NCBI RefSeq assembly: GCF_002443255.2 | Contig: NW_019211454.1 | Location: 51,898,118 to 51,962,117 of the forward strand | Reading direction: 5' to 3' | Source of the DNA: Varroa destructor | Lineage: Eukaryota > Arthropoda > Arachnida > Mesostigmata > Varroidae | Length of the DNA stretch: 64,000 bases | Shown here: positions 1-14,908 of the stretch, piece after piece | Position numbering within the stretch: position 1 is the stretch's first letter | How the letters are laid out: every line of letters begins with the position of its first letter | Translations under genes and position numbers: made by a program | The notes under the pieces: generated by a model | Seen by the model: only the letters and a program-made list of their open reading frames with translations | What the model was told of the DNA's origin: nothing | Database searches by the model: none

Positions 1-1247
1 CTAAGTCTGACGTGACGGCTGATCGGTACATCACACTTAAGAAAAGATTCTATAAGTTTCGATTATAAGGAACACCTCATTTATTCGCACGATCCGATTG
101 TCCGAAATTTGTAGGGTCAATGAGTAATTGAAATGATCGATACGATATTGTGGGACAATTTTCCCTAGCTGGACACGGGTGAACGATGCATAAGTTGGAT
201 GAAGTTAGCGAAACTATGTCAGATAATGCTATTACTATTATTGCGCGCCCCAGAAGAACGAGGTCATGTATTAGCTTCACTGGCACAAGTAGTTAAGTAA
301 TCTTCATTCTTCGGTTTCTGCACAAATTGCCTCAAATACTTTAAAAGTGGTAATCTTTTATAATTTTAGCCTTGGATCATATTTTGTAGTTCACTATATT
401 GAAGCCTTTTCAACCAGTTGTTGCGCTACCTTTGGCGGAGGAGATGCGTATGATTATAAATACGTTACAAGATAGATGACGTCGTCACACCATACTTGAA
501 CATTGTCTGGTAGCCTATTTCCACGACAATTTCGTACTACGGACACTATGAATATTATAGCCCCTCATACTGCTCAAAGCTAATACAGACATAACTAACT
601 GTTCTCTAAGCCAGCGTCGTATATTTAGATCAAATGCAAACGAAAACGTCTGGGATTTCTATGTATACGCCTGTTTCCATGGGTACTTCGGCATTGTTCG
701 TAAAAGCACCGGGCCAAGCGCTCAACCGGCCCATAGCGCCCGACTGCACTGTCGTGTTATCGCTTTCACTTTCAAAACTGCGGCTTTTTCCTCCGCTTAC
801 GATACTCTGATTCGCTAACCACACTCATGGCGTTGGGGTGGTGAGAACGCCATTGATGGATCTATATATGCTTGATTCGAGCATGATCAATCCATAATTG
901 TTGATTACACGTTAACTCGATGTAACCGACCGCTTGCCTTGTGAGGCTTTTTACCGTTGTCCTGTCGTGTCTAACAGGAGACAAACCAGCTTGGTCGATA
1001 CCGATGGGGCGAAGCTCAGCTGAAGTCGAATTAATTTTCGTACTGGATTCGCGCTGCATTGCTCTTTATACGGGCATTCCTACATGTAGCGGTGCAAGAT
1101 ACGCAGATTAGCTTGTTATGACTAAGAATAATACTTTTTGATACGGTTATACATAGGGCCAACTTTACTGTTACGCGAATTTCATCCAATAAGTAGATTG
1201 CTTGTAATTAAAAACACCACTCCACAATTAAAGTCCGGTAATTTTCA

Positions 1248-1250
<3 letters not shown>

Positions 1251-1279
<29 letters not shown>
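1251..1279. repeat. (TA)n microsatellite
   Basis: This is an uninterrupted TA dinucleotide tract of 29 nt. Confidence 0.98.
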
Positions 1280-1281
<2 letters not shown>

Positions 1282-1770
1282 TGTAGAGCAAGGCGACAAG
1301 TAGTGAGCGAAAAACCTTCTCCTGTTTTCCTAACGAAGCTTTCCTAACCAAGTCAGCACTATACTTACACATACTAAACATTCAGCAAACGCTAAATGTC
1401 GTCCACTGCTTTGGAGAGTCAGGTCAAATTATACGAAGCGTACATACCTGCGTTTACTTAAGGTGTGATACAAAAGTTATCGCCTGGCGGCAGCAGTCGC
1501 TTCTGCTATTCAAATATAAACATTCCACATGTTTCAGAAGTGATCAGTCGATTCAGCGGCGACTTCTGCTCCAGCTCGTTTTTTCTCTCACTGCTCGAAA
1601 CCGTAAGAGTCACTCACAGTTCTGTTACCGTCGCAGCCACAGTTTCTACGGCAATATTCTCCCAGTCTGACGGACCCATTTCCTCGTACGATGATACCAC
1701 CCCGGCGCCAAACGACACATCACCCCCAACCAGTTCTGTGCCATCTCTGCTTCTATCATTTGTTTCGATC

Positions 1771-1813
<43 letters not shown>

Positions 1814-1823
1814 TCCTCCGCCG
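1771..1823. repeat. (CGT)n(CGC)n trinucleotide repeat
   Basis: A CGT run passes directly into a CGC/CCG run. It creates open frames on both strands with poly-Arg, poly-Asp, poly-Gly or poly-Val content, which I do not regard as genes. Confidence 0.97.
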
Positions 1824-2408
1824 CGTTGCTGCTCTTCGTCGCTCAGCAAACATCAAACAGAAGCTGGTGGCGTGCCCCACCATCCTTCTAGTGCTACTGA
1901 CTACGGCTACTGGTATTACTGCCACTACTGGCGGTGCCAATGGCGGCATCTGGGGGCTACCGTTAGCCCGCACATGTCCCCCCCAATTGTCTATTTGTCT
2001 GCCTGTCTAACCAAGCAACTAGAACGGCCTTCGACTCATCCGCCTCCTTCGTTTCATCTCCGTTTGATATGTTTGGTTATAGTCAACTATAGGTATTGTA
2101 CGGGCTACTGATGTGTACGTTCAAGCATATGGAAACTGGTGAAGGATGACGATCACGACGCTGCTGATGCTACTTAAGCAACGGTTCATGCGAACGGAAG
2201 AGTATCGACAACAACAGCGGTACGGCGACTGTTCGTTATTTGTCCATTACTTATATATAATATTCATTTCGGTGATAATAGCAGCTTTGAGATCATTTTG
2301 TTATTAACTTCCCGCAACTAAATCATTTCTCTCTACAAAGTTCCAAGCACTAAGCGTGAAAATAAAACCTGTTCCTGCAAAAACGAACTTTAGGCTTGGT
2401 TTTTGTCA

Positions 2409-2424
2409 ATATATATATATATAT
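2409..2424. repeat. Short (TA)n tract
   Basis: This is a 16-nt AT alternation. Confidence 0.95.
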
Positions 2425-3231
2425 GTGGTAATCGTATTGACGTCCTTGGCTATCTGAGAAACAATTGCAAGCAAACTGACACCACCACCACGCTAAAAAT
2501 TGGCTACAATGAGACGAAACACCCAAACAAGGACAGCGTTTTCCGCGCAAAAAGAGCCTAATCTTGTTGGAATACACGCTGGCACCATATACACCAAAGC
2601 ACGCAAGCGAGATTTGCCAAGGCCAGTCTGAAATCGAAATTGAGGTCAACTAATCATAATCGACGGCATTACTTAACTCTATTATATTGTTTTATTCGTA
2701 TAAAAAAGGCAGATTGCCGATTATCATGGGTCATTTCGGTAAGTTATGTATTTGTGCCTACACATTTACAAATGGTATTACTATGATTTTTTAGATATTC
2801 ATATTAATGACTAACTCAGCAGCGCTAGGTCATTGGTTTAGATCAACAAACGTCAACGGAGACCGCGTCGTTAGCATCATTCCCTTTTCTTTTTCCTTCT
2901 GATTTCATCACCCTTTTATTGAGCTGTATAGATATGGCCTTAATCTGCCTGAGTCCCGTACATGTTAAGCCGTATACAATTCGATAGACACTGCGTTTTG
3001 CGTTCGCGGTTACGTTGACTTCGACTTGACCACAATTAGCTGGCCACTGTAATCCGTCGTGGTCGCCCCTGCCGCTTCCAGGGTCGCCCCGCATTTTACC
3101 ATTACGATTCCTACTTCTGCACCCCAGTATCGAGTTAATGCTGTGCTGTCTTTGTTGCGTAGCTATCGCGTGGGACGTTTAACACGTAAGTCGGCAGTTT
3201 TCCGCCTGCTGGTGATGATGGTAACGATAGT

Positions 3232-3303
3232 GCCTCCTCCCCCTCCCCTCCCCTCCCCTCCCCTCCCCCTCCTCCTCCTCCTCCTTCTGCTGCTCCTCCT
3301 CCG
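3232..3303. repeat. (CCCCT)n / (CTC)n pyrimidine repeat
   Basis: A CCCCT pentanucleotide tract is followed by CTC and CTG triplets. The plus strand is pure pyrimidine over most of its length, giving possible triplex-forming DNA and a Pro/Leu-rich spurious ORF. Confidence 0.95.
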
Positions 3304-4655
3304 TCAGCGTCATCGTGTTTGGCGCGACGTCACTTGCGAGGTGGCGAACGAAGGCTGGCGTACGGGATTCAATTTCATTTCGTCAACATTAACTGCTGGG
3401 CCCGACCCTTCAACCGGCCAGAGAGGGCCAGCCAGCGGTGTCACTTATAGCACCGTCGAAGTAATGCAAGCGGTGTTGGTCGAACTCAAAAGGAACAACA
3501 AATACGCCGTCGTGTACAGTGTCATTGTATATATCATTTCTAGACCGCTCCGTCTGATACATAGACACATTCACCTTTCAGGCTCCCTGTTGCTACTGCC
3601 TCCTTTGCTTAGTCCCAGAATTACACAATCACGGTCTAAGTGATTTCATTCGTTTTTTTTTTTTCTATAGACACGCATAGATATCATGTGTCTATATGTG
3701 TATTGTGTATAAATACACGTATATCTATTACAGGTTGCCTCGACAAAGCTTCCTGCAGTCCCAGAAAAGCTGGCGTCGCCGAAAACGATGACACTTCATA
3801 GACTTCGCTCGCTTGGCGCCGCAACGCAGGCGGCAGCAGCAGCAATGTTTGTAAACTCGCGTAGCTTTTATATGCATCTAGAGCGGTTGTAGTAGTATAT
3901 TATCGCTAGTTTAGCATTCGAAGCGCCTAGACATTACTGCCAGCGTTCTATCAATGTGCAGTTCTACTTCGGCGTTGTGCGAGGGCGTTTCTAATTTTTG
4001 TTCGTCATCTTACGCCTGCTACTGCCGCTGTTTGGCGTCGTTGCAACGCTTATTTTTTTTAAGCTGCTACTGCTGCTGCTGCTGTTGTTGATTCTATCGC
4101 GCGCTAGATCGTATAAGCGCCAATAGCGTTGCTGGGTCGCAGGAGCGGCGTCGGCAGACACAGATGACGGCCGACAGAATGTGTCCAGTTTGGCGGATGG
4201 ACAGCATCAGGTAAATGGATAACATTCATAGAACGTACCGCCTTTCAAAGATATCATACACGCACAATTCAACTAGTCGACCGACGAGCGAAATACGAAA
4301 TGAATGTAAGGTTTAATAATAGCAATAATCGTAATAACAATAATAATATGCACGATCGTACAGTGAACCAATGATTCCGTCGAGATGAGGTTATTGCTAT
4401 AGTGGCCACGGATTATGACGACGATAATGATGAGATTTCTGTTGATGATGAAATGGATGATGTCGCTGAATGGCAGCGCAACAATCACAGCGGTCACTGA
4501 CTGCGGCAGCATCGACGGTGCGACCGAGCAGAGAATCCGCAAACGGAACAGAGCAGACGCGAGGCGACAAGCACAGCGGTCTCTTTCGCCCTCTCAAGTG
4601 ACAAAAAAGGCGTTTTAAAGTTTCTTTCTTTCTTTTTCTGCATTTGAACATGACG

Positions 4656-4706
4656 ACAGCAGCAGCAGCAGCAGCGGCGGCGGCGGCGGCGGCGGCGGCG
4701 GCAGCG
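4656..4706. repeat. (AGC)n(GGC)n trinucleotide repeat
   Basis: AGC units pass into GGC units. The minus strand reads as poly-Ala in a short frame that I reject as a gene. Confidence 0.97.
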
Positions 4707-7700
4707 GTTTCGTCATCCGCAGATCGTGCACACATAGCTAGATATTACGTCGGACGGAACGCTGTTTTGCTCTTCAGATGCTGTGGCGTCTGCTGAGGTC
4801 GTTTCTGTTGAGATTTTCAGGTGAAACATAACTGAATAATAATAACAACAACAATAAAGTCATAATAATAATAATACCCATTTTTACTATTCCTTAGTGC
4901 ACTTTTCTACCTTTCATCCAAATGAGATAATCTGCTATTGCAGAAATAACTCAGTTGACTCGACGACAGAAGTTCGGCTTAAGTAAATTCACGTTTTGTT
5001 ATTACAACAGTAATAACAATTAATATCGACTGTTTTTATCCTTGGGATGGCTGTTGTCCCATATTTAGTAGCGTATGTTGTGGCTTGCCTGTTTTAAGCG
5101 CCTTCATAATGAGGATCATCTGCGCCTCGCGGACCCTAATGACTTCAGCGAGCTCGTTCGCTACACAGGCATAAGCACATTGGTACGCGAGTTCATATGC
5201 TGACAGTTACGTCCACTGGGGTTAGCTGCGGATTCATCCCGACGATTCAAACTTCGATTGATTTCCTTTCTTCAGATTCACTTTGGGCGCGTATGAATGT
5301 GCGTCTGTGTAATCAACTACGCATGTCTAACTATTTGTCTGTGTGAATAGCTCTCTGATTGTAGCTGGCAATCCATAGTCCTCGTATAGATACACCAGTA
5401 CCGTTACTGCCCCGTCACAGTTCGCTCGTTCGTTGTCCTTTCCGTAATTCAACGCCGCGCGCAACATACAAAGAACTACCCAACATTACAGGTATTACTC
5501 TACTAGAACTTCTCTTTGTCGGTTACTGATTGAACTGGTGCTATTTCTAATTATCACCATTCGTGTATTTTTCCATACATATGTGTGTGTGTATATAAAC
5601 ACGGACATATTCGCCCGCCCGACCGACCGCCTTTACCTACCTTGCCGACTGTTTATCGCGCAGCTATACAATCGTGCTCTCTCGCCCAGCGCGTTGCTCC
5701 ACGGGTAGCTTTTGTCCCTGCATATGTGTTTCTGCATGCTTATCGAGCCTCGATGGCCGCGTTATGTTCCTCAATGGGTGACTGCTTTGCTGAGTGGGTG
5801 GACGCACCGGGCGATTAGCGTATGCGTGGTGTTTTTTTGTTAATTAGGGGAGTGAAACAGGGAGAAACATGGATAGAGCGGGTGAACCAGCGAAGGAACG
5901 ACTTAACGAGGATTTGCGCCTCGTTGGGTGTGCAAGGGACGCCCACTTGACCGGGAGCAACCGCAGAGAGCTCCCGAACCACACGATTTGCCCGCGCTAT
6001 ACTGCCTGCAAACCCGTCTGGCTGGTTGGATATTCGACTAAACTCATTCTCATCTTTTGCAATCGCTTTGACTGCTAATGTGAAGTCGGCGGAGCAACGG
6101 AGGCTGTAGACATCACCGCTGCCGCTACTGCAACAACAGCTGCTTCTGCACTGTTCTAGTGCTTACTAACCCGGAGGCAATAGCTACGACGATAACCCAA
6201 CCCTTCTTACTTAGAGGCTAACTAGCCCCGTTACGAGGATCTCCTCAAACACAAACACAAACAGTCTAAACAGTAACCAGCCAACCAACACATCACAGAC
6301 ATCACTGGGTTCGTTACCGCGCGACCGCCCCCGTCCCTCTCCGAAAAGAGAGCGGTGCGAAGACAAGGAATATTATTTTGGTTCGCTTTAGCGTTTCCAC
6401 TATAATTAGTGGCGGTACAATAGCTAGGGTTAAACAATAAATTGTCATCTTTAAGATATTCACCGGTCATGTGCGTTTTTATTATACTCGCAGTGTTCTT
6501 TATTAAAACATTCGAGGAGCGCTGTTAGTTTATCATTTGCTGTACAATATACCTACGTAACGCACGCAGAAGGTGACTACGACATATTTTGTGATCCGGG
6601 AAAACGACTTTCACCCCTTTACGATAGCAACTTCTGAGCGAGCATGGCGTATGTTGTTCAGACAGTTATAGAAGTACTCAAACGATTGCTTTCAATAGCT
6701 AAAATGAATGCTTTGACTTTTACCTTCGGAACTAGCGTTATAACGTCACCCGATTGCCTTCCAATAAAATTAATTGTATCTAGATTGAATCAGAACGAAA
6801 AAAGATTCCCTAAGAGACAGTCGAGGATACGAATAAGAAGAAAGAGAAATGTCCATTGCAGGGTTCAGTTCTACGGACCACTAAGCTGACTTCCAAATTT
6901 TAAGGCAATTGAGCTTCATTCCCTTTCGGCATCGTACACTTACTCTCAGATGTTTCTGAGCCAAAAGCTTCTTCGAAAGCTATAAAGCTACACTTTAGGT
7001 CATAATGACCAACGCATTATAAATACCTTTATGACTTTACCACAGTTAACTGCGTACGTTTTTTTTCGAAAAACAGATACACACACAAAACATGTACTCT
7101 AGATATATGGCACGACGCTCATCCTGGCCACGTTCGAACGAATTATCAGCCTCCCACTCTGATCATTTCCCGTAGCTTTTTGCAGAATTTCGTTTACCAG
7201 CACCGGACCGTGTTGTGAGAAAAAAACAAGAAAAAAAAAAAAGTTGAAAAAGAAAAGCAAAAGTTGATTTATATCGAGGAAAAAGTACAGCGCGAGTGTA
7301 TCATGGTAGACTTTACCTCTGTGTGTTGTCACTTGGTGCACCGACTAACGGACCTGTGATTACGGCTGTAGCTGATGCGACGACAACAACTGATGCGGCC
7401 TCGGCCCGCCGGCCTCTGGCTACGATGATGACACCTACACCGGGAAGAAAGGAGAACAGAGTTCTTTAGTATTCACTACTATCGAGTACATTGATACGTA
7501 GCGGACGAGCCGATAAAGTCAGAGAAGGGGGCCCTGTCCGGTCCGATCACGTTGAAATTGAACAGTTTGAATTGGAGGCGGTGATTTCTAAGATACGCTT
7601 GAGTAGTTCAATAATGATGATCTTGACTTCACTGTCCACTGAAAAGAGGACTAGTACTTCGGTGGGTTTTTTGTTTCTGCCTCCTATAGATGTAAGAGTC

Positions 7701-10700
7701 CTCACGATGGGAGGAGGATCGGACGTTGCTGGCTGAAGATCATCGCATCACAGACACTGAGCAGATCTGCAGTCCGGCACTATACTTAAATCATATTCAA
7801 GAGGCCATGTTTGGTAATGAACGTCTTCTGAAACGAAACTTATTCGCTTTAGCGAGCGGACAATTCTCTCGTGTACTGTTTGCTTTGTCGGTGCTCAGTA
7901 TGACTGTGGCAGAAAAAACAAAATTTAAAATCCATGCACAGGTGTTATAAAAGGGCTCTATATAGTATCTGATACATAAGCGCAACAACGCTTGTGTTTG
8001 ATAAATATTTAGATGTTTATATGGAAAAATACGACACTCGGTTAGCCCCGGAAATATCACCAAAGGTGATTTGCCAGGTGAGTAAGTGATGTAACTGCCA
8101 CATACGGTCAAAGTAGAATACGAGTGATGAAAATCAGCAGTGAACCTACAATGTCTCTGTACTTTTTTTTCTCTGACTCGACGACGTGGTTCGTTCCGTG
8201 TCTATGCCTGTATCGTGTCGTCGTAGTAGCCGCCATGCCTTCTCTGCTAGTTAGACAGTTTTACCTTAAACCACGCACATTAAATTGTGGTAACCAAGAC
8301 CAGCACAATTTTACGGGTGGCTGTCGCTACAAACTGGGCCAAATGATCGCTACCGCTACCACTTCCTCTCTTGAAACGAAATCCTGCTAGTAAACGAATT
8401 AACAGTAACAGGCCGTAGTTAGTCCTGCGTGTCACTCTTCAGCTGTAATGGATGGCGGCAGGCCCCAGATTGGTAGGTACGTGGATATGAAGCTGGTTGC
8501 CTAGTAAACGCTGCTTGCTACCGATGCGGGCTCAGGAAGTGTCCATCGGATCAACGGTCTGTCTCTCCACCGTCTCGAATCTACTGTATCGGGCGGTCAA
8601 CATCGACGCTCCGAAGCGCGCACTCCTTGCAAGACTGTTTGTAAAGTTATGGTGCTTGGTCCCTCGCATAGCAAGCATAAGTTTCCTATGAAAATGGCAC
8701 TGCTACATTTTTCAAAGAAACGCTAGCTGCTAGATCTAATTGAATCTGCGGTTGCGGCGTGAAGCCGCTGTTAGGATTATACTAGATGATAAAAGTGCGC
8801 TTAAAAGTGAGTAACCTAAGCGACGCTGCTCATATGGGCCCCACGACGACCCAACACAGTATTTAACGTTCACCCCCCGACAAACTAAGGTCAAAGCACT
8901 CAATCGCATCCACTCATTAGTGCCTAGAATTATACCGAGCCTTTGCTTAGTAGGTTACAATGTGAAATATATGTGCAACATGTATTTTATAGCAATTTAT
9001 AGAAATATTTATAGCAATTTTAAGAAAACATGCGGCAGGATATTATTATCACTATAATGAGATTGACCCTCCACCCCTCTCCCCTCCCAGAAATCCATCT
9101 TGTGAGAAGCATCTTTTCCATCCGAAAATTAACCCAGCTGATTGCGTAGCGATACCGAGAGGTAAAGCTACAGTCGCTAGAGGACATACACTGCAACGCA
9201 CACTTATCGGCCACTTTCAAAACGTTAGTGTTGCTATTTGATGCTTGCAAAACTTATTTTCCTTAGCACTCCATAAATACATAAACCTTCAACGTGAGGT
9301 AACTTTTAAGGTCATTATTACTTACACAATGTATCCATCCAGTAGCTTATCTTCAATACATGGCAGATGTAATAGCAAAGTTATAATTTTATAATAACTG
9401 ACAAGTGTTGTCACCTGCATAGCATTCGCACTCACCGTGTCTTATTGTCCCTCCACACATAACACAGGCCTAAAATACGTATTGCCTTGTTTTCCACGTT
9501 GAGCATGTTTTTTTTGTCTTTTTTATCTTCTCAGTTAGTCATGCTGTCATGTCTATTGAAGGCACAGTTTCTGCAAAACTAGTATCATCTAAGTGAAGAA
9601 CCAAGTACCTTCGTCGATAGGTCCATCCGGCGCATCAGGGGCCTGTTGCTGTTATCGCTGTTGTCGCATGCGTCAACGGCTACCACTGAAGTGACGTTGG
9701 ACGTTTTGAGGAACGCACCACCATCGCTGCATCACCCTAGCTGTTGTTGTCGCTGACGCGTGCGAGAACAGAGTTCAGAAAGAAGCGTTATTGAACCTAA
9801 TGTTGATTTGATGATTTTTAGATTAAATCCAAGTGGTCGATAGGCAAAGTTGGATGGTTGGCAGGCCTGCAACGTTGCGGCTAGGTTTACCTTGGAGGAA
9901 GGCGTGAATCATTTCAAACGAAGAAAACAACTGCTGCAGTTGCGGCAGCGGCAGCGGCAGCAGCAGCAGCACAAACGCTTTCAGAGGTAGCTAAGCTAGT
10001 GCGCCGAGGTGCGAAGCATCGCCGCTGACGCCACTGCCGCCGTTACTACAAAATGTATATATAATTTTGGATGAAGCAATCAAGCGATGAAAGAAGAAAT
10101 AAGGCCGCAAGAAGCCTTGGTCTCGTTTGCGAGCGATATAAAGTCACCAACGAGTATGAGACTCGGTTTCCATTTCGTCGAATGACGGCACGTGGGCCAG
10201 TACAGATGACATCATCTCTTTGAACTGGAATAGACTAATCTATACTCCCAAAATATGACGGGCGAGAGCGACGGTTTCCGCAATCACAACCAGTTGTTGA
10301 GCAAACCAGGTGACAGCCAACTACAAAGAGACACAAAAGAAGTACGAGTAGGGACATTTTTAGGATAGGCCAGGTTTACACTGAATTTGGCCAGTCGTCA
10401 ACAAAACGTTGCGTTGTATGCATAATATAATCTTTTGCGCCAGAATTACTGCCGCCTGCGGCTATTGTCAATCGGCGTCCTTGCATGGATTAGATCAATG
10501 GAAGCGTAGGCATGTGTGTAATAGAGGAAATGCACGTCACAGCGCAAAAGAAATGTCGATGCAGATAACGGCGGCGACCATCATGACGGCAAAAGTTGGT
10601 CGCAACTGTATTAACAGCATCAAAGAACCGTGTTAATGCTTTTTATTAAGAACAACTGGCCGAAACATAAAAACAATGCACTAACTGTTTGACTTTAAAT

Positions 10701-11231
10701 CCATTTTGATTCCGTCTCTCATGAATAGCTATAACGGTTAGGATGGAACTACGAACATGACGCGACTCACTTCTGCAGCGTTTACCAAACGAGTACCTTC
10801 ACCGACACTGTATCTTGACAATGAGTACTATCACAGAGAGACTGTATACGTATAGTGTGTGTATGTGTGTGTAAATTTTCACAAAAAACGCATAGACAAT
10901 TTGAAGGATTATAAATTCGGTTCCAATTTACATGTGATCAATTCATAACTTTTTGCTCTTACAGCAGGTACTCAAAGCTGTTACTGAAAGCCGTACTGCT
11001 GATAACGGCAAACTATTGATTCGCAAACATCCATAAACATTTGACGTAGTGTTCTTGCTCAGTCAAATGTTGCCAGTTTTTTGGCGGAGAGTTTATCTTC
11101 AAGGTATACCTACAGAAAATTCATTGGCAAATTGAGGAAACAAGCAGGAATTTCGTCGTTCAGTATACTTCCATCAGGATATGCTTTTATGTCAGAGTAC
11201 ACATTTTGCTTCGAATTCGCAGTCTATATGG

Positions 11232-11276
11232 AAGAACCCCTTTTACCATACAGTCAGTATGGCAAAAGGGGTTCTT
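11232..11276. repeat. Near-perfect 20-bp inverted repeat with 5-nt loop
   Basis: The left arm AAGAACCCCTTTTACCATAC (11232-11251) and right arm GTATGGCAAAAGGGGTTCTT (11257-11276) pair at 19 of 20 positions around the loop AGTCA. As RNA from the minus strand the one mismatch becomes a G-U wobble, so the whole stem could pair. The stem is too short and the loop too tight for a standard animal pre-miRNA. It could be a transposon-end palindrome, an RNA hairpin or a protein-binding palindrome. Confidence 0.85.
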
Positions 11277-12207
11277 ACAATAGTCTTAAGTAATTGGTAT
11301 CAGCGTATACGTTTTTAAAGACAGCCTGCATATGTACATATGTAGGGATCGCACGACCCAAGCCGCAAAAGAAGTATGGTCCGTTAATAGAACATAAGAG
11401 ACATAAATTTTATAACGCTACACGATGTAACAGTTAAATAGAGACACAAAATGGATAGACACCGTCAAACGGAAGACGAAGTGCTAAGATAAACGAAGGT
11501 TCGATTCGGATCCAAGTTGAGACACTGTATTATCTAACATAGAATACTTGACGCTTTAGTAGTAGTCGCAATAGTTCTCGTGCCGTAGTCTGTATAGCTG
11601 TTCGAATGGTCAACGTCTGCTACCTTTGTTGTTATTGTTATCGTTGTAGATGAGAAATTTGTGAAGCAGTACCATTGGTGGGGAGGCCGTCCTAGACAAA
11701 TGTTAAAGTGATGACGAAGAGAAAGGAAAAACGAGAAAGGTAAAAAAAAAATGAGGAAAAATAAAAACAGATAGACGCTCACAATTTGTGCTCGCTGCTC
11801 TATCTGTCCGCTGGCTAGCCTCAGCGCTGCTGCTACTGCCGTTGCTGGTAATGATGCCGTTGATGCTGTTTGCGCATAAAATCGGCGCGGTTATCCCCTA
11901 AGGAGTCGAGCAGCCGAAGACGTGCACAGTAGCGCCTTGTAATGTGTGGAGAGCCTGGGCCTGGACAGAAAAATCTCTGCAGCGGCACTTTAGCTGTTGA
12001 TCACGAATGCGAAATGAGCAATGAGGAGCCGTTGCTCCTGTCGGTGCTACCGCTGAGCGCCATCGAAACCATCGAGCTCATCTCATCGTCTTCGTCAGAC
12101 GCTCACTTTTCTATCCTTGTCGAACTGCATCAGCAGTGGCAGCAACTCAATGGCATCGGCGGCATTATTGGGATCACCAGCGTCATTGACGTGCTGTAAC
12201 CACCGTA

Positions 12208-12229
12208 GCTGCTGCTGCTGCTGCTGCCG
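12208..12229. repeat. (GCT)n repeat
   Basis: A short CAG/CTG-class triplet run lies in noncoding DNA rich in TCA and CAT triplets. Confidence 0.9.
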
Positions 12230-14065
12230 CTATCGTTGTCGTCGCCGCCGTCGCCCCATCGTCGTCTTAAATCATGAGGCATCATCATCATCTCACTCGA
12301 AAGGTTGCGCAAAAAGAAAATGAGCGAGAGACAGCGAAAAAGAGAGAGAGATTGGGACAAGCGATGAGAATCCGTCAAGACGTCGACATCGGCTGTGTCG
12401 CTACTATACAAGCAGATCGAGTGGAAGAGGGCAGCAGTTCGATGCAACGCTCATTCATTCAGACACTCATGCAATAGCATTTGCGCGCGTTCTGAAGAAG
12501 TGCTGGGAACTCCTAAATGGCCACTTACGCAGCGGTGGCAGTAGCAGCGACGTTCAGTAGCTGTACTAGCCACCATATAGAGAGGCAGGCAACCGTTTCA
12601 CGAGGCCTGAACTGTGCATTGCTGGCGCGTCCAGTGCACTCCCTGGCTCGGCTACAATGGCGACATCAACAACGACGCCGCTGGAAGAATCGATGCCGAC
12701 AGCAACTACCCTCATTGCATCCTATTTCTGCTAGGCCGCTATGTTTCACCTCAGCATCGTCCGCCGCATTCCTCCCTTCGTCCTCCCTCTCTCTTTAACT
12801 GCGATTCTTGGATCGTCGGCCTGTTACTGCTTTTCACTGTAACGATGTCACTGGTGATGGCAATGCCAGTGGTAAAGGAAAGATAAGGCCAGACAAGGGA
12901 GCCCAGCAAACAGTGTAGCACCAATCTGAGGCCGATGCTGGCTGCGTGACTGTGTTCGCTCAATCCATCGCTTGCGATAGACAGCAGCTGCGACAGCAGT
13001 AGAAATCGGCGCCGCTGAACAGAAATCGAGAGAAAACTTGCCTTTTAACAGAAGAATCAATTGTGTCCGGTTTCTTGACCGGTTCGACTTAGTTTATTCA
13101 ACCGGTATTGCATATTGTACGTGGACTAGATTAATCTTTTCGTCTAAGTAGACGTTCGTCTGACGACGTTCCAATAAGGTGTGTAGTTTGAGTTAGCCGG
13201 GTGTAAGTCGATGTCAAATAGGTACACGTGTATCGAAAACAGTCAGTCCCATTTGCAGGCGGATAGACATTACCTGCAAACACATATATATCACATTGGA
13301 CAGAAGATAAACATAACTGGCAGCGGTGTCATGAAACTCATGTAATTACGACTACCACCGCCATTTCTTATATATATGTATTTCTCTTTAAATGACGATA
13401 TGTCAGAAGGATGGAGACACCCCTCGTTCGTCTCATCTGACTTTTGTTCGATTTACTTTACTCAATCATCCATTGCAGTTGGCTGAGTCTGCTGCAGACG
13501 GTGGCAGAAACGCGGCGGATGAGCGCCATTGCCATCATGAGGTGTCGTATGGGTATTCTATCCAGAAAGACTGCGAAGGGGCGGGGATCTGCAGGGGTTA
13601 CATTATGATACCATCTTTAGCATTGTGAACCACTAAAGAACCAAGCGCCAAACCAAATCGCCTCCGTGTTAGCATCAGTGCTGCTGCTGCCACATCCATA
13701 GATGTTACTGGAGTCGCTCAGCGGCAGCAGCAGCAGCTGAGTGCGAGTCCGAGACGATGGCCAGCCATCCTCCCAGCTACATTACGAGCGTAACGCGCAC
13801 GGTGTTCGCAACGATAGACTGCGACGTTATGCTCTGCCGTAACTGCTGGTAAGGCGATGTGATAAGACGAAACGAAGAAGCTAGTAAATGCCGGCAGACG
13901 ATACCGGGAGCAACCAGTGAGCGCTCAACAGCGAACGGTAAGCACCAACGAGCAGGCGATAATATAAGCGGACGAAACTAACAAAGACTACGCACGGTCC
14001 AGAACGGAACGGCGCGTAATTATGGGTTGTGTTGAGCCATCCCTCCTCGGCTCGTTGTCGGACTC

Positions 14066-14100
14066 AGCAGCAGCAGCAGCAGCAGCACCAGCAGCAGCAC
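14066..14100. repeat. (CAG)n repeat
   Basis: CAG/GCA triplets with one interruption give Ala-rich spurious frames on both strands. Confidence 0.93.
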
Positions 14101-14908
14101 CGCTCGTAGTAGAAGTCACAGCATCAGCGGCAAGAGGAATCGCGGCAGCCGCAGCAACAACTGCTTCTGCACTGGCATTAGCAACGGCCGTTACCGCCAT
14201 CTTGTGCCATGAACCATAAGCCAACCATTCTACACCAAGGACCAAAGCGGACTATAACAGCGGCAAAGGAGCGCACTCACTTTGAAGCAGCGTAGCGCGC
14301 GTTAACAGGCTCAAATTGCCAAGTCGCCATAACCGGCGTTGTTGTTGTCGGGAACTACAGCAGCAGCAGCAGAATTATCGGTATCCGCATAATGTCCGCA
14401 GCACGGCTGACCGTCGCAGCAGACACTCAGACAGCCATACCTCTCTGGCCGTTTGCGGACGGACATTATCTCGAACAATATTCTAATTGGCCATTTGTGC
14501 TCAAGGCAGTCCAAGCCCCTAGCAACCGCAATGTGTAATGTAAAAAGTTAGAGAGCAGAAGTAAGAAAGAAACCGAACGACGGAGACAGTAATAAATAGT
14601 TATAAACGTTAGTTTATAATGTGTACGACGTTCTAATGACTAGAGTCGTTTTTAAGCTTACTTTGGCGTCAACGTCGTGCCTTACTACTTTTGGCCGCTG
14701 ACTTACGTCACGTACGTAGCAGCAGAACTGGTCGATGACCAGCGCTGGTTGTCGCGTTGGATGAGATGAAAAAACTGCTGGCCGACGAGTACTATGGCAG
14801 TGGCGGGTGCGTGATAGCGTCGTTTTCGATGATGTGGACGAAGAAGGACGTTCTCTAAAGGTGCGTATTTTTTTCTTGTTGGTTTTTTTTGTGGCGTATA
14901 GTCTAATC

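Noticed and set aside
1614..2010. Arg-, Gly- and Val-rich ORFs around the CGT/CGC repeat
   Set aside because: Open frames on both strands are produced by the trinucleotide repeat itself.
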